From positions 248,001 to 312,000 of the forward strand of contig NZ_OZ026466.1 of assembly GCF_964019855.1 (NCBI RefSeq): a stretch of DNA of 64,000 bases, written 5' to 3'. Position 1 is the stretch's first letter. Every line of letters begins with the position of its first letter. Source of the stretch: Buchnera aphidicola (Periphyllus acericola). GTDB taxonomy: Bacteria; Pseudomonadota; Gammaproteobacteria; Enterobacterales; Enterobacteriaceae. Positions 55,505-64,000 of this stretch are shown here, piece after piece. The notes below the pieces were generated by a model. It saw only the letters and a program-made list of their open reading frames with translations, was not told the DNA's origin and made no database searches. The position numbers were made by a program, and so were the translations under genes.

Positions 55505-55576
55505 AGCGAACAGTGGGAATTGAACCCACATCTTCAACTTGGAAGGTTGAGGTAATATCCTTTATACCATGCTCGC
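55505..55576 (-). tRNA. glyT: tRNA-Gly (anticodon TCC)
   Basis: Acceptor GCGAGCA/TGTTCGC (one G-U pair), anticodon loop CTTCCAA and T-loop TTCAATT match E. coli glyT. Discriminator T; CCA not encoded. Confidence 0.97.
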
Positions 55577-55590
55577 ATTTTTAAAATATA

Positions 55591-55672
55591 TGGTGGGAGA
55601 AGGATTCGAACCTTCGAAGTCTATGACGTCAGATTTACAGTCTGCTCCCTTTGGCCGCTCGGGAATCCCACC
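55591..55672 (-). tRNA. tyrU: tRNA-Tyr (anticodon GTA)
   Basis: A class II tRNA of 82 bases with a long variable arm, acceptor GGTGGGA/TCCCACC and anticodon loop CTGTAAA, matching E. coli tyrosine tRNAs. Discriminator A; CCA not encoded. Confidence 0.97.
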
Positions 55673-55725
55673 TTTTATTTTTTAAATTTTTTTTACTTCT
55701 TTTTTTTTTTTTTTTTTTAAATGTA

Positions 55726-55798
<73 letters not shown>

Positions 55799-56113
55799 AG
55801 TTTAAAAAGATATTATAGATTTATTAGTTAAAATTTACAATATTATTTTTATGTTATTTATATATTTTACGTTTTTTTTAAAAAAAAATCAAATACTTAA
55901 AATTTTTTTTATGAAAAAATAATTTTTTCATACATAAAATAATGTTATAGATATACATAAATATTTTAGTTATATAAAATATTTTTTAATAATTTTATTG
56001 TTAAATTTATTTTATTATTTTTAAATATTATTTATTTTTAAATAAATTAATAAAATTCTTTTATGTAAATTTAATTTTTTTATAAAAATATTATTGGTGA
56101 TAAAAAAATATTT
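55799..56113. other. Divergent spacer between thrU and metF
   Basis: No gene is seen. It must contain promoters for the tRNA-secE unit and for metF. A perfect 11-bp palindrome, TATGAAAAAAT with its complement around one A (55910-55932), is the only clear structure. murB and birA, found here in E. coli, are absent. No MetJ-box-like sequence is recognisable. Confidence 0.5.
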
Positions 56114-56983
56114 ATGAATTTGATAAATCGAGTAAAAAAAAAAATTACAAAGAAAAATAAAAAAAAAATAAATTTTTCTTTTGAGTTATTTCCACCTTCT
56201 AAATTATTATTTGAAAAAAAATTTTTTTCTTTTATTAAAAAAATAAATAAGTTAAATCCAACTTTTATTTCTATTACACATGGAGCAAATAATGGAAATA
56301 GAAATAATACATATAATTTTATTAAAATAATAAGAAAAATTGTTGATGTAGAGTTAGTTCCTCATATGACATGTATTAATAATACTCGTCATTCATTAAA
56401 AAAAAATGCAAAAATGTATTGTACTGAAAAAATTAATCATATTATTGCTTTAAGAGGTGATAATTTTAAGAAAAATACTATATATAAAATGTATGCAATA
56501 GATTTAATCATTTTATTAAAAAAAATTTCAAATTTTTTTATATCAGTTGCTGCATATCCAGAAGTACATCCAGAAGCAAAAAGTGCACAATTTGATTTAT
56601 TACATTTAAAAAAAAAATTTGATTATGGTGCAAATCAAGCTATTACTCAGTTTTTTTTTGATATTGAAAATTTTTTACGTTTTAGAGATAAATGTTTTGG
56701 TATTGGAATTAAAAAGAAAATTATTCCTGGAATTTTACCAATTTATGATTTTAATCAAGTATATAAATTTTGTTTATTATCAAATATTTATATTCCTAAT
56801 TGGTTAAAAAATTTATATATAAAATATAATTATAATTCTATTCATCAAAATAAATCAATTGGATTAGATCTTGCTGTAAATATGATTGAATCTTTATATA
56901 AAGAAGGAATTCATGATTTTCATATTTATACTTTAAATAAATTAGATTTTTCTTATTCTATTTGTAAAAATATAAATTTGTAA
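56114..56983 (+). CDS. metF: 5,10-Methylenetetrahydrofolate reductase
   Basis: MetF is the FAD enzyme that makes 5-methyl-tetrahydrofolate for MetE. The 289-residue barrel (E. coli 296) shows SFELFPPSK with the catalytic glutamate near residue 24, FISITHGANNGNRNNT, HIIALRGD (near residue 114), the VAAYPEVHPEAKS motif and AITQFFFDIENFLRFRDKC. The C-terminus ends HDFHIYTLNKLDFSYSIC as in E. coli. With metE it supports methionine formation from homocysteine. Confidence 0.97.
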   Translation: MNLINRVKKKITKKNKKKINFSFELFPPSKLLFEKKFFSFIKKINKLNPTFISITHGANNGNRNNTYNFIKIIRKIVDVELVPHMTCINNTRHSLKKNAKMYCTEKINHIIALRGDNFKKNTIYKMYAIDLIILLKKISNFFISVAAYPEVHPEAKSAQFDLLHLKKKFDYGANQAITQFFFDIENFLRFRDKCFGIGIKKKIIPGILPIYDFNQVYKFCLLSNIYIPNWLKNLYIKYNYNSIHQNKSIGLDLAVNMIESLYKEGIHDFHIYTLNKLDFSYSICKNINL

Positions 56984-57090
56984 TAAAGATATTTTTTCAG
57001 ATTAATTATTATTTAAAATTTCTGATATAATGATTTAATATTAAAGCATTAAAAAATTAAAATTTTAATTTATTATGAGGTTTTTATATT

Positions 57091-58290
57091 TTGAAAAAAA
57101 ATATAGTTGTATTAGCATATTCTGGAGGATTGGATACTTCAGCAATTATTCCATGGATTAAAGAGAATTATGATTTAGATATTTTTTCATTAGTAATAGA
57201 TCTTGGGCAATCTAAAAAAGATTTACAAGGAATTAAAAAAAAAGCAATAGAATCTGGTTCTATTGGATGTAAAGTACTTGATTTAAAAAAAATTTTTGTT
57301 AAAGATTATATTTATCCTTTATTAAGAACTGGTGCATTATATGAAGGAAAATATTTTTTAGGAACAGCTATTGCTAGACCGATAATAGCAAAAGCTCAAG
57401 TAGAGTTAGCAAATAAAATTAATGCGTCAGCATTAGCGCATGGAGCAACTGGAAAGGGAAATGATCAAATTAGGTTTGAAATTAATTATTCGATGTTAGC
57501 TCCGGATTTAAAAGTTATTGCGCCATGGAGACAATGGAAATTAAAATCTAGAGAAGATCTTTTAAATTATTTAAAGAAAAGAAATATTCATACTACTGCG
57601 AGTTTAAAGAAAATTTATAGTCGTGATGAAAATGTTTGGCATATTTCTACTGAAGGTGGATTATTAGAAGATTTATGGAATGAGTCTCAAGAAGATTGTT
57701 GGGTATGGACTAACAGCGTTGAAAATGCTCCAAATATTCCAGAATATATTACAATTAAAATTAAAAAAGGTTGTGTTATTTCTATTAATAATAAAAAATA
57801 TAGTCCTTTACGTTGTTTAATAAAATTAAATAAAATTGGATCTATTCACGGAATAGGTAGAGTAGATGTAGTTGAAAATAGAATTATTGGATTAAAATCT
57901 AGAGGTTGTTACGAAACTCCAGGAGGAACGATTATGAATGAAGCGATTCGATCTATTGAACAATTAGTATTGGATAGAGAATCTATGAAATGGAGAGAAA
58001 AATTATCATTAGAAATGTCTCATATTATATATGAGGGAAAATGGTTTTCTCCAATTCGAGAATCAATTCAATCAGCTTCAGATGTTTTATCTAATAATAT
58101 TACTGGAGAAGTTGTTTTAAAATTATATAAAGGTGTAGTAAGTGCTGTTAAGAAAAGATCTTCTTATTCTTTATATTTAAAATCTTATTCTACTTTTGGA
58201 TCAGATTCTGTTTATAATCAGTCTGATGCTAATGGTTTTATAAATTTATTTTCTCTTTCTTCTAAAATTAGAGCAATACAAAAAAAATAA
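57091..58290 (+). CDS. argG: Argininosuccinate synthase, TTG start
   Basis: ArgG joins citrulline and aspartate with ATP to argininosuccinate. The pyrophosphatase loop VLAYSGGLDTSAIIPW lies at residues 7-22, with GATGKGNDQIRFE near residue 117 and the GRVDVVENRIIGLKSRGCYETPGG signature near 250-273. At 399 residues it belongs to the shorter type found in many bacteria and in Buchnera, not the 447-residue E. coli type. The initiation codon is TTG at 57091; no in-frame ATG precedes the conserved N-terminus, and GAGG lies 10 bp upstream. argE, argC and argB, which stand here in related genomes, are missing from the 107-bp gap to metF. Confidence 0.97.
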   Translation: MKKNIVVLAYSGGLDTSAIIPWIKENYDLDIFSLVIDLGQSKKDLQGIKKKAIESGSIGCKVLDLKKIFVKDYIYPLLRTGALYEGKYFLGTAIARPIIAKAQVELANKINASALAHGATGKGNDQIRFEINYSMLAPDLKVIAPWRQWKLKSREDLLNYLKKRNIHTTASLKKIYSRDENVWHISTEGGLLEDLWNESQEDCWVWTNSVENAPNIPEYITIKIKKGCVISINNKKYSPLRCLIKLNKIGSIHGIGRVDVVENRIIGLKSRGCYETPGGTIMNEAIRSIEQLVLDRESMKWREKLSLEMSHIIYEGKWFSPIRESIQSASDVLSNNITGEVVLKLYKGVVSAVKKRSSYSLYLKSYSTFGSDSVYNQSDANGFINLFSLSSKIRAIQKK

Positions 58291-58354
58291 TTATTTTTTA
58301 AAATTAAAAATTTTAATTTTTTATTTTAAAAAAAAATTTTCAGGAAAATAAAAT

Positions 58355-59752
58355 ATGGCTCTTTGGGGTGGAAGGTTTACAAAAGAACAAGATTCTTTTT
58401 TTAAAAAATTTAATAGTTCTTTAAAAATTGATTTTATTTTAATAAAAGAAGATATAAAAGGTTCTATAGCTTGGTCTAAAATACTTTTAGATAGCAAAAT
58501 AATTACAATAGAAGAACAAAAAAAATTGGAAACTTCTTTAACTTTAATTTTAGAAGAGATAAAAGATAATCCTAAAAAAATATTATTTAGTAATTCAGAA
58601 GATATACATTCTTGGGTAGAAAAAAAATTAATTTATATGTTAGGTAAAGTAGGAAAAAAAATTCATACTGGTAGAAGTAGAAATGATCAAGTTGCAACAG
58701 ATTTAAGATTATGGTGTAAAATACAAATTAAAAAGATTCAAAAAAGTTTAATAATTTTTAAAAAATCTTTAATTCATTTATCAGAAAAATATTTTTCTCA
58801 TATAATGCCTGGTTATACTCATTTACAAAGAGCTCAACCTATACTTTTTTCTCATTGGTGTTTAGCATATTTTGAAATGATAAAAAGAGATTTTGAGAGA
58901 TTAAATGATGTTTTTAAAAGAATTAATATTAGTCCATTAGGTTCTGGTGCTTTATCTGGTACTGGGTGGAAAATTAATCGAGAAAAATTAGCAAGATTTA
59001 TGAAATTTTCTAAAGCAAGTAATAATAGTTTAGATAGTGTTTCTGATAGGGATTATGTTATAGAATTATTATCTATAGCTTCAATAGGAATGATGCATTT
59101 ATCTAGATTTTCTGAAGATTTAATTTTTTTTAATTCAGGAGAATGTAATTTTATTGAATTATCAGATACGATAACTTCAGGATCATCATTAATGCCTCAA
59201 AAAAAAAATCCAGATGCTTTAGAATTAATAAGAGGAAAAACTGGTCGTGTATATGGAGATTTAATAAATATTTTAGTTATATTTAAAGGGTTGCCTTTGT
59301 CATATAATAAGGATATGCAGGAAGATAAAGAAGGATTGTTTAATTCTTTAAATATATGGAAGAATTGTCTAAAAATGTCTTCAATTGTTTTATCTAATTT
59401 AAAATTAAATAAAAAAAAATGTATAAAATCTGCAGAATCTGGCTACTCTAATTCTACTGATTTAGCTGATTATTTAGTAAGGAAAGGAGTTAGTTTTAGG
59501 GATTCTCATGAGATTACAGGGAAAATAGTTTTATATGCAATAAAAAAAAAAAAATCTCTTTCAGATATAAAATTAAAATGTTTACAAAAATTTTGTTCAA
59601 TAATTGAAAATAATGTTTATAAAAGTATAAAATTAAAAAATTGTTTAAAAAAAAAAGAATCTAAAGGTGGAACTTCTCCAATTCAAGTTTTTTCTGAAAT
59701 TAAAGATGCTAAGAAATATCTTTTAAAATTACAGTTTAAAAATAAAGTTTAG
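58355..59752 (+). CDS. argH: Argininosuccinate lyase
   Basis: ArgH splits argininosuccinate into arginine and fumarate, the last step of arginine synthesis. The 465-residue protein (E. coli 457) begins [20 protein letters not shown], contains [36 protein letters not shown] and the fumarase/lyase superfamily signature [23 protein letters not shown] (near residue 275). It follows argG by 64 bp and is probably in the same unit. AGGA is placed upstream of the ATG. Confidence 0.98.
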   Translation: MALWGGRFTKEQDSFFKKFNSSLKIDFILIKEDIKGSIAWSKILLDSKIITIEEQKKLETSLTLILEEIKDNPKKILFSNSEDIHSWVEKKLIYMLGKVGKKIHTGRSRNDQVATDLRLWCKIQIKKIQKSLIIFKKSLIHLSEKYFSHIMPGYTHLQRAQPILFSHWCLAYFEMIKRDFERLNDVFKRINISPLGSGALSGTGWKINREKLARFMKFSKASNNSLDSVSDRDYVIELLSIASIGMMHLSRFSEDLIFFNSGECNFIELSDTITSGSSLMPQKKNPDALELIRGKTGRVYGDLINILVIFKGLPLSYNKDMQEDKEGLFNSLNIWKNCLKMSSIVLSNLKLNKKKCIKSAESGYSNSTDLADYLVRKGVSFRDSHEITGKIVLYAIKKKKSLSDIKLKCLQKFCSIIENNVYKSIKLKNCLKKKESKGGTSPIQVFSEIKDAKKYLLKLQFKNKV

Positions 59753-59762
59753 TAATTTATAT

Positions 59763-59790
59763 TAAAATATTTTTTTTTAAAAATATTTTA
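59763..59790 (+). terminator. Possible AT-only hairpin terminator after argH
   Basis: TAAAATATTTTT (59763-59774) pairs with 59779-59790 around four T, ten bases after the argH stop. AT-only palindromes arise easily here, so support is positional. Confidence 0.4.
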
Positions 59791-59990
59791 TTTTAAAATT
59801 TTATATAAAATATTTATATTTATTTTTTTTTAAAAATTGCGTATTTATTTTAAAAAATTTTAAATATTATTTTAAAAAATTTATTAATTTTAAATAATTT
59901 ATATAAAAAAATATTTAAAATTTTAAAAAAATAAATATATTTTTTAAAAAAAATAAAATTAAATAAAATAAAAATAATAAGAGATTAAAT

Positions 59991-60443
59991 ATGTTAGATA
60001 AAAATGATAAAGAGAAAGAAATTAAAAAAAAAGAAGTTTTTAAAATTCAAAAAATTTATATTAAAGATCTTTCATTTGAATCTCCTAATTCTCCAAATAT
60101 TTTTAAAGAAAATTGGAATCCAAAAATTTCTTGTGATTTAAATAATGTATTTAATAAATTAGAAGATTTTTTATTTGATATAACTTTAAGAGTTATTGTT
60201 AAAGTATATATTGATTTTAAATTAGTTTTTTTATGTGAAGTACATCAGTCTGGAATTTTTTATGTTAAAGGATTTTCTAAAAAAAAACTTCTTTATTGTT
60301 TAAATGTATATTGTCCAAATATTTTATTTCCTTATATTAGAGAATGTGTTTCAAATTTAACATCACGTGGTGGATTTCCTCAATTAAATTTAGAACCTGT
60401 TAATTTTGACTCAATTTTTTTAAAAGAAAATAAAAAAATATAA
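59991..60443 (+). CDS. secB: Protein-export chaperone SecB
   Basis: SecB is the tetrameric cytosolic chaperone that keeps precursors unfolded and hands them to SecA. The 150-residue protein (E. coli 155) matches closely: FKIQKIYIKDLSFESPNSPNIF (residues 16-37), FLCEVHQSGIFYVKGFS, and the signature YCPNILFPYIRECVSNLTSRGGFPQLNLEPVNFDSIF near residues 106-142. The Asp/Glu/Gln-rich C-terminal zinc tail that contacts SecA is shortened. It converges with rpoD across a strong hairpin. grxC, gpsA and cysE, its E. coli neighbours, are not present. Confidence 0.97.
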   Translation: MLDKNDKEKEIKKKEVFKIQKIYIKDLSFESPNSPNIFKENWNPKISCDLNNVFNKLEDFLFDITLRVIVKVYIDFKLVFLCEVHQSGIFYVKGFSKKKLLYCLNVYCPNILFPYIRECVSNLTSRGGFPQLNLEPVNFDSIFLKENKKI

Positions 60444-60501
60444 TTTATTGAAATTTTTAAATATATTTTTATTATATTCTAATGTAATTTTAAAATTTGT
60501 T

Positions 60502-60534
60502 GTTAACAATAATCATTATTAAATTATTGTTAAC
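60502..60534. terminator. Bidirectional terminator between secB and rpoD
   Basis: GTTAACAATAAT (60502-60513) pairs perfectly over 12 bp with 60523-60534 around a 9-nt loop, followed by GATTTTTT on plus. It lies between the stops of two convergent genes, so it can serve both. Confidence 0.75.
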
Positions 60535-60563
60535 GATTTTTTATATAAAAATTTTTTTTTTTT

Positions 60564-62399
60564 TTAATCATCTAAAAAACTTTTTAAAATTTCAGATCTA
60601 CTAGGATGTCTTAGTTTTCTTAATGCTTTTGCTTCTATTTGACGAATTCTTTCTCTAGTAACATCAAATTGTTTTCCAACTTCTTCTAACGTATGATCAG
60701 TATTCATATCAATTCCGAATCTCATACGTAAAACTTTTGCTTCTCTTGGAGTTAATCCAGAAAGAATGTTATTAGTTGCATTTTTTAAACTTTTAGATGT
60801 TGCTGATTCTAAAGGTAGTTCAAGAGTAGTATCTTCAATAAAGTCTCCTAAATGTGAATCTTCATCATCTCCTATTGGAGTTTCCATAGATATTGGTTCT
60901 TTTGCAATTTTTAAAACTTTTCTAATTTTTTCTTCAGAAATTAGCATTTTTTCTGAAAGTTCTTCGGGTGTTGGTTCTCTTCCTATTTCTTGTAGAATTT
61001 GTCTTGATATTCTATTTAGTTTATTAATTGTTTCAATCATATGCACAGGAATTCTAATTGTTCTTGCTTGATCAGCTATTGATCTTGTAATAGCTTGTCT
61101 AATCCACCATGTTGCATAAGTTGAAAATTTATAACCTCTACGGTATTCAAATTTATCTACTGCTTTCATTAATCCAATATTTCCTTCTTGAATTAAATCT
61201 AAAAATTGTAATCCTCGATTAGTATATTTTTTTGCAATAGAAATAACTAATCTTAAATTTGCTTCAACCATTTCTTTTTTTGCAAATTTAGCTTTTTTTT
61301 CTCCAATAATAATTTTTTTATTAATTTTTTTTATTTGGCTAATAGAAATATTCATTTTACTTTCTATTCTATGTAGTTTTTTAATTCTATATTTAATATT
61401 TTTTTTAAATTTGTTTATTTTTTTTGCCCATTTTTTCTTCATTTTTTGAGCTTTTTTAAACCATATAATATTTGCTTCGTTTCCTAAAAATATTTTAATA
61501 AATATTTTTCTTGGCATTTTACATTTTTTTACACACAAATTTATAAGAATTTTTTCTTGTAATCTAATTTTTTTTATAATTAAACGTAAATTTTTTAATA
61601 AATAATTAAATTGTTTAGGAGTTAATTTAAATTGTTTAAAAAGTATAGATAATTTTTTAATTTCTTGTATTGAGTCTATATGATTTCTTTTTTTTTTTTG
61701 AATAATTTTGTTAGTAATAATATATTGATTTTTTAATTCAGAAAATTTTTTTTTTGCTAGTTTTTTATCTATTTTTTCTTCTTCAGAATTTTTATTATTT
61801 TTTTTATTAGAACTTTTTAAAATTGTACTTTTTACATTAGAATTATTATTTTTAATAAAATTATTACAATTTTTTTTAATATTTTTATCTAAAAATCCTG
61901 TAATTACTTCTGAAATTTTTATTTTTCCAGATTCAATAAATTCATATTGTTTTAAAATATATGTAATAGATTGTGGATATTTTGAAATGGAAGATTGTAT
62001 TTGTTTAATTCCTTTTTCTATTCTTTTTGCTATTTTTATTTCTCCTTCTCTTGTTAATAATTGAACAGTTCCCATTTCTCTCATATACATTCTTATTGGA
62101 TCTGTTGTTCTAACTAGCTCTGTATCAACATTTGATAAAACTTGTTTAACTGCTTCGACAGTATCTTCATCAGTATCATTATTTTCTCTTGAATTATTTA
62201 AAATTAAATCATCTGAATCTGGAGCATTTTCAACTACTTGAATTCCCATATCTTTGATCATGTGAATTATATGTTGAATTTGTTCAGAATCAACCATACT
62301 TTCTGGTAAATGATCATTTATTTCAGAGAAAGTTAAAAATCCTTGTTCTTTCCCATAAGTAATAAGAGATTTGAGTTGTGATTTTGGTTTTTGATCCAT
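60564..62399 (-). CDS. rpoD: Primary sigma factor RpoD (sigma-70)
   Basis: RpoD directs RNA polymerase to housekeeping promoters. The 611-residue protein (E. coli 613) has region 1.1 ([28 protein letters not shown]), region 1.2 ([21 protein letters not shown]), region 2 ([59 protein letters not shown]), region 3 and region 4 ([29 protein letters not shown]). The non-conserved insertion (about 165-370) is Lys-rich and diverged. dnaG lies upstream on the same strand, as in the E. coli rpsU-dnaG-rpoD operon. Confidence 0.99.
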   Translation of the reverse strand: MDQKPKSQLKSLITYGKEQGFLTFSEINDHLPESMVDSEQIQHIIHMIKDMGIQVVENAPDSDDLILNNSRENNDTDEDTVEAVKQVLSNVDTELVRTTDPIRMYMREMGTVQLLTREGEIKIAKRIEKGIKQIQSSISKYPQSITYILKQYEFIESGKIKISEVITGFLDKNIKKNCNNFIKNNNSNVKSTILKSSNKKNNKNSEEEKIDKKLAKKKFSELKNQYIITNKIIQKKKRNHIDSIQEIKKLSILFKQFKLTPKQFNYLLKNLRLIIKKIRLQEKILINLCVKKCKMPRKIFIKIFLGNEANIIWFKKAQKMKKKWAKKINKFKKNIKYRIKKLHRIESKMNISISQIKKINKKIIIGEKKAKFAKKEMVEANLRLVISIAKKYTNRGLQFLDLIQEGNIGLMKAVDKFEYRRGYKFSTYATWWIRQAITRSIADQARTIRIPVHMIETINKLNRISRQILQEIGREPTPEELSEKMLISEEKIRKVLKIAKEPISMETPIGDDEDSHLGDFIEDTTLELPLESATSKSLKNATNNILSGLTPREAKVLRMRFGIDMNTDHTLEEVGKQFDVTRERIRQIEAKALRKLRHPSRSEILKSFLDD

Positions 62400-62524
62400 A
62401 CGATAATATCCATTTTATTTATTTAAATTAAGGATAAAAATAATTTTTAAATTACATTTTTAATGTAAATAATTTTTATATATGATATATTTTTTATCGT
62501 TTTTATTTTTTTAAAAAAAATTCT

Positions 62525-64000
62525 TTATTTTTTTGATAAATTTATTAGTTTTTTATTCATTAACCATATTTTTTTTTTATCTTTTTTGTTTAGTTTTTTT
62601 ATTTTTTCTTTTGAAAGAATTTTTCCAATTTTCTTTTTTATAAATTTTTTTTTTAAATAGTTTAATATTTCTATAAAAGTTTTTTTAATTTTTTTTTTCG
62701 AAATCAGATTTTTCCATTTAGCTAAATATTTTAAAATATTGTATATTTTTTTTTCTCTATATTGTTCTAATAAAATTCCTGTATTAATATTTTTGTTTTT
62801 TTTACATTTTTTAATAATATTTAGAAATATTTTTATACTGTATTTATTTTTTTTTAAAAAAAATTTTTCTTTTACTAATTTATGTAGTTTAGGTTTTTGA
62901 ATAATAAGACTAATTAATACTTTCATTAAAGTATATTTTTTTTTTTTTTTTTTAAATTTAATTTTTTTATTTTTTAAAAAAAATTTTTTTAAAGAAGATT
63001 TATCAAAAATTCCAATTTTTTTTCCTAACAATTCATATAGTAAAAATCTATATGTTGTACTTGGAATAATTTTTATAAAAGAATTTGCTTGATAAATAAA
63101 ATTTTTTTTTCCTTCTATTGTATTAATATCATTTTTTTTTAGTAATTTTGAAAATAAATATTCTGACATAAAAATTGATTTTTTAATTCTTTTTTTAAAT
63201 TTATTTTTTCCTTCTTTTTTTAGAATTGAGTCTGGATCTTCATTTTTTGGAAGAAATATAAATTTTATTAATCTTTTTCCATATAAATATGGTAAGGATT
63301 TTATTAATGTGTTCCAAGATGCTTTTTTCCCTGCTTTATCTCCATCATAACAAAATATAATTATATCAGTTAGATTAAATAGAATTTTTATTTGTTCTTG
63401 GGTACAAGCCGTTCCTAGAATAGAAACAGAATTTTTTATATTAAATTGATTTAATGAAATAACATCAAAATATCCTTCTACAACTAGTAAATATTTTCTT
63501 TTATTTCTTTTTTTTTTTATTTCATATATTCCATAAATTTGTTTTTTTTTATGAAATATTTTTGTTTCAGGTGAATTAATATATTTTGGTAATTTTTTTT
63601 TAGTTAATATTCTACCTCCAAATCCATTTATTCTTCCATTTTTATCTCTAATTGGAAATATTATTCTTTTATTAAATCTATTATATATTTTTCCTGAATA
63701 ATTAATTTTTATAATTCCTGCGTTAATTAAATCTTTTTTATTAAATTTTTTTAATTGTGTATCTAATATTTTTTTCATAGATACTTTATTAGAATAACCT
63801 ATTAAAAATAAATTTAATATATTTGATTTAATTCCTCTTTTTTTTATATATTTTAATGCTTTATTTGATTGTTTTTTAAAAAAATTTTTATAATATATAA
63901 ATGCAATATTTTCCATTATATTATATAAATTTTTTCTTTTTTTATATGTTTTTTGAAAGTTTATATCATTTTTTTTATATGGAATAGATATGTTATTTAA
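62525..64000 (-). CDS. dnaG: DNA primase, N-terminus beyond the window
   Basis: DnaG makes RNA primers for replication. The frame is open to the right edge and gives 491 residues; about 100 N-terminal residues with the zinc-binding domain are outside. At the edge the sequence LNNISIPYKKND aligns with the E. coli segment MHNLEVPFEAG, so the ATG at 63916 is internal. The RNA polymerase domain shows FPIRDKNGRINGFGGRIL, YINSPETKIFHKKKQIYGIYE, the TOPRIM motif LLVVEGYFDVISL and CYDGDKAGKKA. The DnaB-binding C-terminal domain is present but Lys-rich. A run of 18 A on the coding strand (62936-62953) lies in the linker between them. Confidence 0.96.
   Translation of the reverse strand, partial: LNNISIPYKKNDINFQKTYKKRKNLYNIMENIAFIYYKNFFKKQSNKALKYIKKRGIKSNILNLFLIGYSNKVSMKKILDTQLKKFNKKDLINAGIIKINYSGKIYNRFNKRIIFPIRDKNGRINGFGGRILTKKKLPKYINSPETKIFHKKKQIYGIYEIKKKRNKRKYLLVVEGYFDVISLNQFNIKNSVSILGTACTQEQIKILFNLTDIIIFCYDGDKAGKKASWNTLIKSLPYLYGKRLIKFIFLPKNEDPDSILKKEGKNKFKKRIKKSIFMSEYLFSKLLKKNDINTIEGKKNFIYQANSFIKIIPSTTYRFLLYELLGKKIGIFDKSSLKKFFLKNKKIKFKKKKKKYTLMKVLISLIIQKPKLHKLVKEKFFLKKNKYSIKIFLNIIKKCKKNKNINTGILLEQYREKKIYNILKYLAKWKNLISKKKIKKTFIEILNYLKKKFIKKKIGKILSKEKIKKLNKKDKKKIWLMNKKLINLSKK

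Noticed and set aside
62525..63916. Short primase starting at 63916
   Set aside because: The frame and the similarity to DnaG continue to the window edge; the Met is internal.

Overview
The window reads as a chromosome segment of an extremely AT-rich, reduced gammaproteobacterial endosymbiont, most likely a Buchnera aphidicola lineage. I base this on near-universal A/T third positions, lysine/asparagine/isoleucine-rich proteins, long poly(A/T) tracts, the absence of mobile elements and phage genes, and E. coli-like gene blocks in the order I know from Buchnera (ilvC-ilvD, iscSU-hscB-fdx, der, origin, mnmG, atp operon, gyrB-dnaN-dnaA-rpmH-rnpA-yidC-mnmE, groSL, efp, ... rpoBC, rplJL-rplKA-nusG-secE, argG-argH, rpoD-dnaG). 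Many genes that sit inside these blocks in E. coli are absent (rep, iscA, hscA, bamB, rsmG, atpI, recF, yidD, ftsEX, murB, argE/C/B), which suggests a more eroded genome than the best-known Buchnera strains. The strain-level assignment is inference.

Layout. 1-15.7 kb: an unrecognised orphan protein cut by the window edge, rsmJ, an MFS transporter, dapF, cyaY, tRNA-Pro and tRNA-His plus what looks like a decayed tRNA-Arg, rho, trxA, the branched-chain amino acid genes ilvC and ilvD, tRNA-Trp, an Fe-S assembly cluster (iscS, iscU, hscB, fdx), der and a yfgM-like gene. 15.66-16.02 kb: the likely replication origin, with three copies of a 13-mer-like repeat next to mnmG. 16-24.7 kb: mnmG and the whole F1Fo ATP synthase operon atpBEFHAGDC. 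24.8-33.9 kb: gyrB, dnaN, dnaA (minus) diverging from rpmH, rnpA, yidC, mnmE (plus), then tRNA-Phe. 34-43.5 kb: groS-groL behind a sigma-32-type promoter, efp, dnaC, rsmD, ftsY, rpoH, metE, hupA. 43.6-55.8 kb: rpoC, rpoB, rplL, rplJ, rplA, rplK, nusG, secE and four tRNAs (Thr-GGT, Gly, Tyr, Thr-TGT), all on the minus strand. 56-64 kb: metF, argG, argH, secB, rpoD and a dnaG cut by the right edge.

How it fits together. The content is informational core (replication initiation, RNA polymerase with sigma-70 and sigma-32, ribosomal proteins, tRNA modification, translation factors), energy (ATP synthase), protein handling (GroESL, SecB, SecE, YidC, FtsY), Fe-S biogenesis and the amino-acid steps expected of a nutritional symbiont (Val/Ile: ilvC, ilvD; Lys/DAP: dapF; Met: metE, metF; Arg: argG, argH). 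I see no CRISPR array, insertion sequence, prophage, toxin-antitoxin pair or obvious novel gene system. The most notable signals are a frame break in the poly(A) tract that opens nusG, the origin repeats, unusually long poly(A) runs inside dnaA, gyrB, atpC and dnaG, and the loss of partner genes (hscA, argECB).
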